The notes under the pieces: generated by a model
Databases searched by the model: none
What the model was told of the DNA's origin: nothing
Seen by the model: the letters and a program-made list of their open reading frames with translations, nothing else
Made by a program: the position numbers and the translations under genes
Assembly (NCBI RefSeq): GCF_943912325.1
Contig: NZ_CALTTX010000007.1
Coordinates: forward strand, 1 to 64,000
DNA: 64,000 bases
Direction of reading: 5' to 3'
Source of the DNA: an uncultured Microbacterium sp.
Lineage (GTDB): Bacteria; Actinomycetota; Actinomycetes; Actinomycetales; Microbacteriaceae
Shown: in pieces, positions 8,293-17,516 of the stretch
How the letters are laid out: each line of letters starts with the position of its first letter
Position numbering within the stretch: the stretch's first letter is position 1

Positions 8293-8351
8293 TCCACGAC
8301 TCTTCGCCGGGCGCCCGATGCGCCTGGCCCTGCGCAGAAAGCTGACCCTTC

Positions 8352-10064
8352 GTGGCAACTTCCTCTCCCGTTCGTAGCGCCTGGCGCGCCCTGATCGGAC
8401 TGATCGTGCTCGCGGCTGTGCTCGCGGGCATCAACGCCCTCGGCGTCTACGTCTTCCATAAGAGCTCCTGGGTTCCCGAGCTTGCTCTTGACCTGCAGGG
8501 CGGCACGCAGATCACTCTCGAGGCACAGACCGCCGACGGCTCGGACCCGTCGGCCGAGCAGATGAACCAGGCCGTGACGATCATCCGGCAGCGCATCGAC
8601 GCCTCGGGCGTGTCCGAAGCCGATGTGACGACCGAGGGCGGTCGGAACATCGTCGTGCAGGTGCCGGGTGTCGCCGACGACGAGACGCGCAACCGCATCG
8701 AGGCATCCGCTCAACTGCAGTTGCGTTCCGTGCTCTATACGGGTCAGGCGGCGACGAGCTTCGTCGGGAGCGACGGAAACACGACTCCGTACCCGACGCC
8801 CGACCCGGGCCTTGCGGCGACCCCGAGCGCCGCGCCGACCGATGGTTCTGACATGTCGTGGGTGACGCCAGCTCTTCAGGCTCAGTTCCTCGCCTATGAC
8901 TGCGCAAGCGACCAGAACAATCCCGCTCAGGCGCCGAAGGATCAACCGCTGATCACGTGCGATGAGACGGGTACGGCCAAGTTCATCCTGGGCCCCGTCG
9001 AGATCGAGGGCAGCTCGATCTCGGACGCGACGTCGGGCCTCGACTCGCAGAAGAACGAGTGGGCCGTCAACATCGTTTTCGACTCCGAAGGCACGACGAC
9101 GTTCGGCCAGATCAGCCAGCGTCTGCAGCCCCTGCAGTCGCCGCGCAACCAGTTCGCGTTCGTGCTCGATGGCAAGGTGCTCTCGGCTCCGTCGATGAAC
9201 GCGTTGATTCTCGATGGCAAGCCGTCCATTACGGGGAGCTTCACGCAGGCATCGGCCAAGACTCTTGCCGATCAGCTCAAGTACGGGGCGCTCCCGTTGT
9301 CGTTCGAGGCGCAGAGCACCATTTCGATCTCGGCGACGCTCGGATCGCAGCAGCTGCAGATCGGGTTGATCGCGGGCCTCATCGGTCTCGCGCTCGTGGC
9401 CCTCTACAGCCTGTTCACGTATCGCGCGCTCGGTTTCGTCATCATCGCCTCACTCGGTGTCATGGCGGTGCTGACCTATCTTGCGCTCTGCATCCTTGCC
9501 TGGCGCATGGGCTTCCGACTCTCGCTCGCCGGCGTCGCGGGTCTGATCGTGACGATCGGGTTCACGGCCGACTCATTCATCGTCTACTTCGAGCGCATCC
9601 GTGATGAGTTGCGTGACGGCAAATCGATCACGAGTGCCGTCGAAGACGGTTGGGGCAGGGCCAAGCGCACGATCTACATTTCGAAGTCGATCAACGTGCT
9701 GGCGGCTGTCGTGCTGTTCATCTTGGCGGATGCCACGGTGAAGGGCTTCGCGTTCACGCTCGGCCTCACGACTGTGATCGACGTGTTGATCTTCATCCTC
9801 TTCACTCACCCGCTGCTGCAGTTGCTCGCGCGCACGCGGTTCTTCGGGAGCGGCCACCCGCTCTCGGGGCTCGACCCGACGGCGCTCGGCGCCGTGTACC
9901 GAGGGCGCGCGCAGTTCCGTGCGCCGGCCGTCTCGAGCCGAGGAGCGAGCGGCAAGAACGCGCGCTCGCGCAGCGAGGCGGAACGTCGGCAAACGATCGC
10001 CGAGCGCAAGAAGGCCGAGCTCTCTTCCGGTCCCGATGCGACAACGAAGGGGGGAGAGCGCTGA
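8352..10064 (+). CDS. secD: Protein translocase subunit SecD
   Basis: RND-superfamily membrane protein that, with SecF, uses the proton gradient to help pull secreted proteins across the membrane. The 570-residue protein has an N-terminal helix (about 14-33), the DLQGGTQITLEA motif near residue 46, a large extracytoplasmic P1 region with a Ser/Thr/Pro-rich stretch typical of actinobacteria (around 140-175), and five C-terminal helices with the conserved GFTADSFIVYFERIRDE segment. The cytoplasmic tail is basic. The start is GTG 8352. The stop shares a base with the secF ATG. Confidence 0.95.
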   Translation: MATSSPVRSAWRALIGLIVLAAVLAGINALGVYVFHKSSWVPELALDLQGGTQITLEAQTADGSDPSAEQMNQAVTIIRQRIDASGVSEADVTTEGGRNIVVQVPGVADDETRNRIEASAQLQLRSVLYTGQAATSFVGSDGNTTPYPTPDPGLAATPSAAPTDGSDMSWVTPALQAQFLAYDCASDQNNPAQAPKDQPLITCDETGTAKFILGPVEIEGSSISDATSGLDSQKNEWAVNIVFDSEGTTTFGQISQRLQPLQSPRNQFAFVLDGKVLSAPSMNALILDGKPSITGSFTQASAKTLADQLKYGALPLSFEAQSTISISATLGSQQLQIGLIAGLIGLALVALYSLFTYRALGFVIIASLGVMAVLTYLALCILAWRMGFRLSLAGVAGLIVTIGFTADSFIVYFERIRDELRDGKSITSAVEDGWGRAKRTIYISKSINVLAAVVLFILADATVKGFAFTLGLTTVIDVLIFILFTHPLLQLLARTRFFGSGHPLSGLDPTALGAVYRGRAQFRAPAVSSRGASGKNARSRSEAERRQTIAERKKAELSSGPDATTKGGER

Positions 10065-11074
10065 TGTTCTCCATGAACACGTTCGGTAACGACCTCTACA
10101 CCGGCAAGACCTCCGTTCCCTTCGTCCGGCGACGCCGGGTGTGGTTCGGGATCGCGATCGGCCTCGTCGTGGCATCCATCCTCGTGCTCTTCATTCGCCC
10201 CCCGCAGTTCTCGATCGAGTTCACGGGCGGATCGCAGTTCACGGTCTCGGGTCTCGAAGCGCCCGACCAGCTGAAGGCGACCGACGCCGTCCACACCGTC
10301 GTTCCCGGCGCGACCACCAAGGTCGCGACCGTCGGCGGCAACTCCGTGCGCGTGCAGACCGAGCAGATGTCGGATGCCGAGACGCGACAGGTCTCGCAGG
10401 CTCTCGCCACCACGTACGGTGTGGGGGCCGACGAGGTGTCGACATCGTTCATCGGCCCGAGCTGGGGAGAGGGCGTCACGCGACAATCCCTCATGGGGCT
10501 CGGGATCTTTCTCGCTCTGACGTTCTTGATCCTCGCGCTCTACTTCCGCACGTGGAAGATGTCGGCCGCGGCGATCATCGGCCTCGCCGATGTGCTCGTC
10601 ATCACGGTCGGGGTCTACGCGCTCTGCGGGTTCGAGATCTCGCCCGCGGCCGTCATCGGATTCTTGACGATCCTCGGCTACTCGCTCTACGACACCACCG
10701 TCGTGTTCGACAAGATTCGCGAGAACACGACCGAAGACGGCGAGAAGTCGGGGCGCACGTTCGGCGAGTCGGTCGAACTCGGCGTCAACCAGACTCTGAT
10801 CCGCTCGATCAACACCTCGGTGATCGCCGTGTTGCCCGTTGCGGCGATCCTCTTCATCGGTGCCTTCTGGCTCGGAGCCGACACGCTCAGCGACATCTCG
10901 CTCTCGATCACGGTCGGAATCATCGTCGCGGCCTACTCCACGCTGTTCGTGGCGGCGCCGCTGTACGCGACGTTCCGCGGGGGCGAACCCGCGTTGCGCA
11001 AGCGTGACGAGCGCGTGCTCGACCGTCGTCGCAAGGCGGGGGCGAACGCCGACACCGCAGCGGTCGGGGCCTGA
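10064..11074 (+). CDS. secF: Protein translocase subunit SecF
   Basis: Partner of SecD in the proton-driven translocation motor. From ATG 10064 the protein is 336 residues, with a first helix around 26-46 (WFGIAIGLVVASILVLF), the FTGGSQF motif that follows it, an extracytoplasmic domain, and five helices including GYSLYDTTVVFDKIREN, the SecF signature. The frame is open far upstream of the ATG, but the chosen start gives family length and overlaps the secD TGA by one base. The tail is short and charged. Confidence 0.95.
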   Translation: MFSMNTFGNDLYTGKTSVPFVRRRRVWFGIAIGLVVASILVLFIRPPQFSIEFTGGSQFTVSGLEAPDQLKATDAVHTVVPGATTKVATVGGNSVRVQTEQMSDAETRQVSQALATTYGVGADEVSTSFIGPSWGEGVTRQSLMGLGIFLALTFLILALYFRTWKMSAAAIIGLADVLVITVGVYALCGFEISPAAVIGFLTILGYSLYDTTVVFDKIRENTTEDGEKSGRTFGESVELGVNQTLIRSINTSVIAVLPVAAILFIGAFWLGADTLSDISLSITVGIIVAAYSTLFVAAPLYATFRGGEPALRKRDERVLDRRRKAGANADTAAVGA

Positions 11075-11179
11075 CACGGCGGGGTGCCGCGTCACGCGTA
11101 GGATGAGCGCATCCCGCGCGGCCCGACGCACTGCAGTGACGATTCCCGCGGACCGCACTCGACCCCGCGAGGAGGCACG

Positions 11180-13441
11180 TTGACCGAGACGATTCCCGGT
11201 AGCGCGCCGCCGCCCTCGTCGCTGCGCAGGCTCGTGCCGCGCATCTTCTCTCGCGCCCCCCGCAACACGGGTGTCGATCAGCTGATCCGGACCGTCCGCG
11301 CGAATCATCCCAAGAGCGACGTCGCGATCATCGAGCGTGCGTTCGTCACGGCGGCGCGCGCGCACGAGGGGCAGAAGCGCCAAAGTGGTGAGCCCTACAT
11401 CACGCATCCCGTCGCCGTCGCGCAAATCCTCGCCGATTTGGGACTCGGGGCGAAGACGATCGCTGCAGCGCTCTTGCACGACACGGTCGAAGACACCGAT
11501 TACTCCCTCGATCAGCTCGTCGCCGAGTACGGCGAAGAGATCGGGATGCTCGTCGACGGCGTCACGAAGCTCGACAAGGTGAAGTACGGCGAGGCGGCGC
11601 AGGCCGAGACCGTGCGCAAGATGATCGTGGCGATGTCGAAAGACATCCGCGTGCTCGTCATCAAGCTCGCCGACCGCCTGCACAACGCCCGCACGTGGGG
11701 CTTCGTTCCTCCAGAGAAGGCCGCGAAGAAGGCGACCGAGACGCTCGAGATCTACGCGCCCTTGGCCCACAGGCTCGGCATCCAGGCGATCAAGAACGAG
11801 CTCGAAGATCTCTCGTTCGCCGTCATGCACCCCAAGCTCTACGTCGAGATCGATTCGCTCGTCAAGCAGCGCACTCCCGAGCGCGAGAAGCTCGTGCACG
11901 ACGTCATCGAGTCGATCGATCAAGACCTGCGGGAATTGCGGATCAAGGGCCGCGTCATGGGCCGCCCCAAGCAGCTCTACTCGGTCTACCAAAAGATGGT
12001 CGTGCGCGGACGCGAGTTCGACGACATATACGACCTCATCGGCATCCGCGTGATCGTCAACTCCGTGCGCGACTGCTATGCCGTGCTCGGCGCGATCCAC
12101 GCCCGCTGGACGCCGTTCCCCGGGCGCTTCAAGGATTACATCGCAACACCCAAGTTCAACCTGTACCAGTCGCTGCACACGACGGTGATCGGCCCCGGGG
12201 GCCGCACGGTCGAGATTCAGATCCGCACGCACGAGATGCACCAACAGGCGGAATACGGCGTGGCGGCGCACTGGCTCTACAAGGAGCGCATGGCAGGCGC
12301 GCGTGCGACCGATGCGCGTGTCGTCGACACCGACATGGCGTGGCTCGCGCACATTTCGGACTGGCAGGCCGAAACGGCCGATCCGGGGGAGTTCCTCGAT
12401 TCGCTGCGCTACGAGATCGGGGCGAAAGAGGTCTACGTCTTCACGCCGAAGGGCCGTGTCATCGGACTCCCGGCCGAAGCGACCCCGGTCGATTTCGCCT
12501 ACGCCGTGCACACCGAGGTCGGGCACCGCACGATGGGGGCGAAGGTCAACGGGCGCCTCGTGCCGCTCGACTCCGAGCTCAACTCGGGCGACGTCGTCGA
12601 GGTTTTCACGTCGAAGAATCCCGATGCCGGCCCGAGCCAGGACTGGCTCGGATTCGTCAAGTCCACGCGCGCGCGCAACAAGATCCGCGGGTGGTTCACG
12701 AAGGAGCGCCGCGAAGAGGCGATCGAGCAGGGCAAGGAGTCGATCGCCCGCGCCATGCGGCGGCAGAACCTTCCCCTGCAGCGGCTCATGCACCAAGACG
12801 TTTTCGGTGAGCTCGCGCAACAGCTCCGCTACGAGGACGTCTCGGCTCTGTACGCCGCCGTTGGTGAGGGGCATGTCTCGACCCAGTCGGTGATCGAGAA
12901 GGTCACGGCCCTCGTCGGTGCGCAAGAAGACACCTCGACGGCACCGATCGAGATCCCGCACATCGGGCGACAGCGCTCGCCGCGCCCGTCGGATTCGGGA
13001 GTGCTCGTGCGCGGCGCGCCCGACATTCTCGTCAAGCTCGCGAAGTGCTGCACCCCGGTCCCGGGCGATGAGATCGTCGGGTTCATCACGCGGGGGAGCG
13101 GCGTCTCGGTGCACCGTGGTGATTGCCCGAACGTCAAGTCGCTCGAGCAAGACGCGGAACGCATGATCGAGGTCGAGTGGGGGTCGACGACCAAGGGCGT
13201 CTTCCTCGTGCAGATCCAGGTCGAAGCTCTCGATCGCTCGGGACTGCTCTCAGATGTGACGCGCGTCCTGAGTGAGCATCACGTCAACATCCTGTCGGCG
13301 AGTGTTTCGACGAGCGATGACCGGTTGGCCCTCAGCCGGTTCGTTTTCGAGATGGGCGATACCGTTCACCTCGACCGCGTGCTCAACGCCGTGCGCCGGA
13401 TCGACGCGGTCTACGACGTCTATCGCGTGACCTCAGCCTGA
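11180..13441 (+). CDS. rel: Bifunctional (p)ppGpp synthetase/hydrolase (Rel)
   Basis: Stringent-response enzyme making and degrading (p)ppGpp. The 753-residue protein has an HD hydrolase domain (ALLHDTVED, His100-Asp101), a synthetase domain (GRPKQLYSVYQKM near residue 261), a TGS domain (VYVFTPKGRVIGLP, about 415-475), a zinc-finger-like segment (KLAKCCTPVPGDE near 620) and a C-terminal ACT domain (about 675-750). Presence of the HD motif means it can hydrolyse as well as synthesise. Start TTG 11180 has a strong GGAGG site 9 bases upstream. The 3' end overlaps the convergent gene by 22 bases. Confidence 0.95.
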   Translation: MTETIPGSAPPPSSLRRLVPRIFSRAPRNTGVDQLIRTVRANHPKSDVAIIERAFVTAARAHEGQKRQSGEPYITHPVAVAQILADLGLGAKTIAAALLHDTVEDTDYSLDQLVAEYGEEIGMLVDGVTKLDKVKYGEAAQAETVRKMIVAMSKDIRVLVIKLADRLHNARTWGFVPPEKAAKKATETLEIYAPLAHRLGIQAIKNELEDLSFAVMHPKLYVEIDSLVKQRTPEREKLVHDVIESIDQDLRELRIKGRVMGRPKQLYSVYQKMVVRGREFDDIYDLIGIRVIVNSVRDCYAVLGAIHARWTPFPGRFKDYIATPKFNLYQSLHTTVIGPGGRTVEIQIRTHEMHQQAEYGVAAHWLYKERMAGARATDARVVDTDMAWLAHISDWQAETADPGEFLDSLRYEIGAKEVYVFTPKGRVIGLPAEATPVDFAYAVHTEVGHRTMGAKVNGRLVPLDSELNSGDVVEVFTSKNPDAGPSQDWLGFVKSTRARNKIRGWFTKERREEAIEQGKESIARAMRRQNLPLQRLMHQDVFGELAQQLRYEDVSALYAAVGEGHVSTQSVIEKVTALVGAQEDTSTAPIEIPHIGRQRSPRPSDSGVLVRGAPDILVKLAKCCTPVPGDEIVGFITRGSGVSVHRGDCPNVKSLEQDAERMIEVEWGSTTKGVFLVQIQVEALDRSGLLSDVTRVLSEHHVNILSASVSTSDDRLALSRFVFEMGDTVHLDRVLNAVRRIDAVYDVYRVTSA

Positions 13442-14052
13442 CCCGGAGCTCCGTCGCTCACCACGGTGCGCGGAAGCAGCCCGTCCTCGAGCTCGGCGAG
13501 GAAGCGCAGCGCGTCGCGCCCGCCCGGGGGGAGCCGCCGCGATCGCTTCAAGCTCTCGGCCGCTGCCTCCGGCGAACTGAGCGCGCGCGAGACCATTTGC
13601 TGCGCGGCTATGCGAGCGGCACGCGTCAACCCGCGTTGATCGCTCACTGCCGCGCGCGCAAGGTCGGCAAGGGTGCGAGCGGCAGACGTCACGCGCACGT
13701 CGCCATAAACGACCACATCTGCCGGGTCGACCGTGGTCTCGAGCACGACGACCCGCGGGTGACTCATCTCGGAACGCCGATGGCCGTTCGCGCGGCACGC
13801 GGTGTGCCGGGCCGGAGGCTCGTCGATGGCGCCGTGCACCCACGCGGCTGACAGTAGCGACGCAGCGTGATGCTCGCGGAGCAGCGGCGCGAGGCTCGCG
13901 GCGCGCATGGCGACGGTCTCGACGGCGTCGGCCAAAAGGTAGCCCTCGCCGAGTTCGACGAGATGACCGTCGAGACGCGCGGCAGAGAGTTCGGCCGGCG
14001 AAAGACGGTCATGAGCGAAGAAGACGAAGGGGGATGTCACGACCCCAGTCAA
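13420..14052 (-). CDS. AbiEi-like (type IV antitoxin family) protein, orphan
   Basis: A 210-residue leftward gene converging on rel with a 22-base overlap. Segments such as LVELGEGYLLAD, HHAASLLSAAWVHGA and VRVTSAARTLADLARAA resemble the actinobacterial group often labelled AbiEi-family antitoxin or transcription regulator, which has an N-terminal winged helix and a domain with conserved R/S-TLADLAR. No AbiEii-type nucleotidyltransferase toxin lies next to it. The start is uncertain: TTG 14052 or GTG 14040, neither with a clear ribosome-binding site. Family assignment is by resemblance only. Confidence 0.55.
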   Translation of the reverse strand: MTGVVTSPFVFFAHDRLSPAELSAARLDGHLVELGEGYLLADAVETVAMRAASLAPLLREHHAASLLSAAWVHGAIDEPPARHTACRANGHRRSEMSHPRVVVLETTVDPADVVVYGDVRVTSAARTLADLARAAVSDQRGLTRAARIAAQQMVSRALSSPEAAAESLKRSRRLPPGGRDALRFLAELEDGLLPRTVVSDGAPGQAEVTR

Positions 14053-14123
14053 CCCCGGACGGTCACGCGCGGAGCGTGGGCGAGCGAATCTGTGGAGGAG
14101 TGACGCCTGTGGAGAGCGTTACG

Positions 14124-15431
14124 TCAGTCGCCGATGACCGCGAGCCAGGAGCGACGCGTCTCGAGTTCGCCACTGATCTTGGCGATCGCGCGAGCGTCCT
14201 TCTTGGCCTCAGCTGCGGCGAGTTCCCCTTCGAGGCGGCTGATCGCCTCGGCGAGCTGGCGAGCCATGTCGCCTGCGCGCGCCTTGGTCTCGGGGTTCGA
14301 GCGCTTCCACTCTTCGTCTTCTCGGGCCCGGAGGGACTGCTCTGCCTTGCGCATCGCGTCTTCGAGCGGGCGCTCTTGATCGCGAGAGGGAATCCGGCCG
14401 ATCTCATCCCAGCGTCGTTGCACGGCCGTGAGCTCGGTGCGTGCACGCGTCAGGTCGTCGAGCTGAACGATCTCGCGCGCCTTCTCGACGAGTTCCTGCT
14501 TCTCGGCGACCTTCGGGGCTGCTTCGGCGGCGGCTTCGGCATCGCGGTCGGTGCGGGCCTGGAAGACGGCGTCTCCCGCTGCTTTGAACCGCGCCCAGAG
14601 AGCGTCATCGACCTTCTTGCCTGCGCGGCCGGCGGCCTTCCACTCATCGAGCAACGAGCGGTATGCGGCGACCTGGTCGTCGGCGCTCGCGCTCAGCGCT
14701 TCCGCCCGCTCGACGAGACGGGTCTTCGCGTCGCGCGCACCCCGATGCGTCTCGTCGAGACCGGCGAAGAACTCGCGACGGTGCTTCTCGATCGTGGCGC
14801 GTGCGTCACGGAATCGCTTCCAGAGCTCTTGAGACTGTGCACGCGGCAAGCGCGGCCCGTCGTTCTGGTGCGTCTGCCACTCGGCGAAGAGTGCGTTGAG
14901 GTCTGCCGTGGTCTGCTTCCACTGCACGGTCTGGGGGTCGCGAGCGGCAAGCTTCTCGACCGAGACGACGATCGCCTCGCGTTCCGCGATCGCCGACTGC
15001 AGTGCCTCAGCGGCCGCTGCCTTCTCTTCTTGCGAAGCTTCCGCGAGCACGCCCGAGAGTGCCTCGACGCGGGCCGTCAGCGACGCGAGGTCGCCGACCG
15101 CCGCCGTTGCCGTGATCTTCTTGCCGAGAGCACGAGCCGTCCCGACGAGGCCCTGGGGTGAGGTGCCCGCGCGCTTGAAACGCTGTTCGAGCAGGGTCAC
15201 TTCGCCCGCGAGGTCGGCGTACTTGCGCGTGAAGTAGCCGAGCGCCTCTTCGGGGGTGCCGTCGGGGTATTCGCCGACGACGCGCCAGTCGTCACCCTCG
15301 CGGACCGAGACGACGCCGTCGTCGGTCACCCGACCCCACGTGGTTTCCACGGCGATGGTGCGCTCGGCAGCGCCCTCGGATTCCGTCTCGGACGGGATGG
15401 GGGACACGGACTCGTCGGACACGACAATCAC
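14124..15431 (-). CDS. DUF349 domain protein
   Basis: A 435-residue, highly charged, mostly helical protein with repeated DUF349 units (for example LWKRFRDARATIEKHRREFFAGLDE, shown here only as a landmark near residue 205, and WKAAGRAGKKVDDALWARFKAA near 265). The C-terminal third (AEQSLRAREDEEWKRSN and on) is probably coiled coil. No signal peptide or membrane helix is present. Function of the family is unclear. In many actinobacteria it sits downstream of rel beside a peptidyl-prolyl isomerase gene, which matches the layout here apart from the isomerase being short. Confidence 0.85.
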   Translation of the reverse strand: MIVVSDESVSPIPSETESEGAAERTIAVETTWGRVTDDGVVSVREGDDWRVVGEYPDGTPEEALGYFTRKYADLAGEVTLLEQRFKRAGTSPQGLVGTARALGKKITATAAVGDLASLTARVEALSGVLAEASQEEKAAAAEALQSAIAEREAIVVSVEKLAARDPQTVQWKQTTADLNALFAEWQTHQNDGPRLPRAQSQELWKRFRDARATIEKHRREFFAGLDETHRGARDAKTRLVERAEALSASADDQVAAYRSLLDEWKAAGRAGKKVDDALWARFKAAGDAVFQARTDRDAEAAAEAAPKVAEKQELVEKAREIVQLDDLTRARTELTAVQRRWDEIGRIPSRDQERPLEDAMRKAEQSLRAREDEEWKRSNPETKARAGDMARQLAEAISRLEGELAAAEAKKDARAIAKISGELETRRSWLAVIGD

Positions 15432-15509
15432 CTCAGGGACGGAGCGGGCAGTCTCAGACAGCCTAGTACGCGGCCAGAACGAAGCGCGGTCTCGCTGTAG
15501 CCGCTCAGA

Positions 15510-15776
15510 TCACGGCGCGGTCGTGAACGCGGGGAACGGGTTCGTGAAGCTCGGAACCGGCGTCGGCGTCGGACCGGGCGTGTTCGCGATCGTGACGGCC
15601 GAGTCGATACCGATCGCGGCGCCAATGACGATGACCGCGACGACGGCGGCGACGATGTTGTCGCGGCGGCGACGGGCACGCTGACGCTCGTGCAGTTGCA
15701 CACGCGCTTCATATACGCGTGCGCGTTCGCGCTCTTGAGCGAGAGCCCGGTCTTTGCTCGTCTTGCCTGTCGCCAT
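15510..15776 (-). CDS. Small membrane-anchored protein; probable N-terminal stub of a peptidyl-prolyl isomerase
   Basis: An 88-residue protein from ATG 15776, which has a GGAAGGA site 7 bases upstream; an in-frame ATG at 15794 is less likely. Residues 1-40 are basic and helical (KTSKDRALAQERERARVYEA), residues about 42-62 form one membrane helix (VAAVVAVIVIGAAIGID), and the tail is Pro/Thr-rich (PGPTPTPVPSF). Relatives carry at this position a cyclophilin-type isomerase with the same kind of N-terminus. Here the catalytic domain is absent and only 78 bases separate the stop from the DUF349 start, so it is either a truncated remnant or a separate small protein. Confidence 0.6.
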   Translation of the reverse strand: MATGKTSKDRALAQERERARVYEARVQLHERQRARRRRDNIVAAVVAVIVIGAAIGIDSAVTIANTPGPTPTPVPSFTNPFPAFTTAP

Positions 15777-15933
15777 GCTTCGTCCTTCCGCCACAGCATC
15801 GCCAACTCTACCGACGGCACCGATGTGGCAACGACGGTGCGCGGGTGCGGCTCAGCGGGACGGACCGGTCTCGACCACGGGGCGGCGGACGTCGTCGCGG
15901 GCTGGTGTCGTGGGCCCCGGCTAGCCTGGAACG

Positions 15934-17346
15934 GTGTCTGGTTCCGATGCCCTGCTGACCGCGGGACTCACGCCCCTCGCGGTGCGCATGCGCCCCGCCT
16001 CGCTCGCCGAGGTCTCGGGCCAGGGGCATCTGCTCGAACCCGGTTCGCCCCTCGTCGCGCTCGCCGACCCGTCGCGTGACGCGACCGGGGCCGTATCCGT
16101 GATCCTGTGGGGGCCGCCGGGCACCGGCAAGACGACGCTCGCCCACGCGATCGCTCGTTCGTCGGGCCGCCGGTTCGTCGAGCTTTCGGCGATCACGGCG
16201 GGTGTCAAAGACGTTCGCGAAGCGATGCAGCAGGCGATGACCCAGCGCGACCTCTACGGCGCTTCGACGATCCTCTTCCTCGACGAGATCCACCGGTTCA
16301 CGAAGGCGCAGCAAGACGCGCTCTTGCCGGGCGTCGAGAACGGGTGGGTCGTGCTGATCGCGGCGACGACCGAGAATCCGTCGTTCTCGGTCATTTCGCC
16401 GTTGCTTTCGCGCTCGCTGCTGCTGACGCTTCGTCCGCTCGACGATGACGATCTCGGTGCGCTCCTCGACCGCGCGGTTTCCGATGCGCGCGGCCTCGCC
16501 GATGCGGTGCGGCTCGAACCCGAGGCTCGCGCGAGCTTGATACGGCTCGCATCGGGCGACGCGCGGCGGGCGCTCACCGCGCTCGAGGCGGCGGCGGGTG
16601 TTGCGACGACGCGCTTCGCGACGGACGGTGGCGGTAGCGACAGTGTGCGTGCCAGTGAGGTCGACGCTGGGGATGCTGAAGAGGATGTGGATGCCTCTTC
16701 CTCGAGGCATCCCGTCGTCACCGATGCCGACGTCGCGCAGGCCGTCGATCGCGCTCTCCTGCGCTACGACCGGCAGGGCGATGAGCACTACGACGTCATC
16801 TCGGCCTTCATCAAATCGATCCGCGGCTCCGACGTCGACGCCGCACTGCACTACCTCGCGCGCATGATCGAGGCGGGGGAGGACCCGCGGTTCATCGCCC
16901 GACGCCTCATCATCTCGGCATCCGAAGACATCGGACTCGCCGACCCCCACGCGCTCGGAATCGCCGTCGCCGCGGCTCAAGCGGTGCAGCTGATCGGCAT
17001 GCCCGAGGGGCGCATTCCCCTCGCCGAGGCGACGGCCTACCTCGCGACCGCCGCCAAGTCGAACGCCGCCTACGTCGCGCTGGATGCCGCGATCGCTGAC
17101 GTGCGCGCGGGCAAGATCGGCGCCGTGCCTCTTCACTTGCGCGACGCGCATTACGCGGGTGCGAAGCGGCTCGGTCACGGCCGGGGATATATCTATCCGC
17201 ATGACGTCGAGGTCGGCGTTGCGCCCCAGCAGTACCTGCCCGATCCGCTCGTCGACACCGAGTACTACCACCCCACCAACCACGGCACCGAGCGCGACGT
17301 GCAGGCCAGGCTGGCCAAGATCCGACGGATCCTCCGCGGGGAATAG
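15934..17346 (+). CDS. rarA: Replication-associated recombination ATPase RarA (MgsA)
   Basis: AAA+ ATPase of the RarA/Mgs1/WRNIP1 family that acts at stalled replication forks. The 470-residue protein has Walker A GPPGTGKT (near 59-66), Walker B LFLDEIHRF, sensor TTENPSF, and the C-terminal tetramerisation region (RQGDEHYDVISAFIKSIRGS and later AIADVRAGK). Between the AAA+ lid and that region lies a polar, acidic insert (about 225-265) without recognisable fold. The start is GTG 15934, 6 bases after a TAGCCT -10 element and with no ribosome-binding site, suggesting a leaderless mRNA. Confidence 0.94.
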   Translation: MSGSDALLTAGLTPLAVRMRPASLAEVSGQGHLLEPGSPLVALADPSRDATGAVSVILWGPPGTGKTTLAHAIARSSGRRFVELSAITAGVKDVREAMQQAMTQRDLYGASTILFLDEIHRFTKAQQDALLPGVENGWVVLIAATTENPSFSVISPLLSRSLLLTLRPLDDDDLGALLDRAVSDARGLADAVRLEPEARASLIRLASGDARRALTALEAAAGVATTRFATDGGGSDSVRASEVDAGDAEEDVDASSSRHPVVTDADVAQAVDRALLRYDRQGDEHYDVISAFIKSIRGSDVDAALHYLARMIEAGEDPRFIARRLIISASEDIGLADPHALGIAVAAAQAVQLIGMPEGRIPLAEATAYLATAAKSNAAYVALDAAIADVRAGKIGAVPLHLRDAHYAGAKRLGHGRGYIYPHDVEVGVAPQQYLPDPLVDTEYYHPTNHGTERDVQARLAKIRRILRGE

Positions 17347-17368
17347 AGGCTCGTCAGGGCGGATCTGC

Positions 17369-17516
17369 TAGGCTAGATCGGCTCGAACCGGATTTCGGGC
17401 ATCCTCTTTCCCCTCACACATCTTCGGATGCGCCCCGACGTGCGCGCCGAAGACGGGGAGGAGCGATACGTCCGCGAGTCGTGATCGACACGACCGCGTC
17501 ATCGGAAGGAACCTTC
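17369..17516 (+). promoter_or_regulatory. rpsD promoter and long 5' leader with hairpin
   Basis: TAGGCT at 17369-17374 is a -10 candidate, leaving a leader of roughly 135 bases before the rpsD GTG. The leader holds a hairpin with arms TCTTCGG (17421-17427) and CCGAAGA (17447-17453), with a further GCGC/GCGC pairing inside (17430-17433 with 17442-17445). A GGAAGGAA ribosome-binding site (17504-17511) follows. Protein S4 represses its own mRNA in other bacteria, so an S4-responsive leader is plausible but unproven. Confidence 0.45.

Noticed and set aside
9806..13150. Open frame of 1114 codons on the minus strand
   Set aside because: It runs antisense through secF and rel, both with complete conserved domains, and its product has no recognisable fold.
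13420..14052. Complete toxin-antitoxin module
   Set aside because: Only an AbiEi-like protein is present; the neighbours are rel and a DUF349 gene, neither a toxin.
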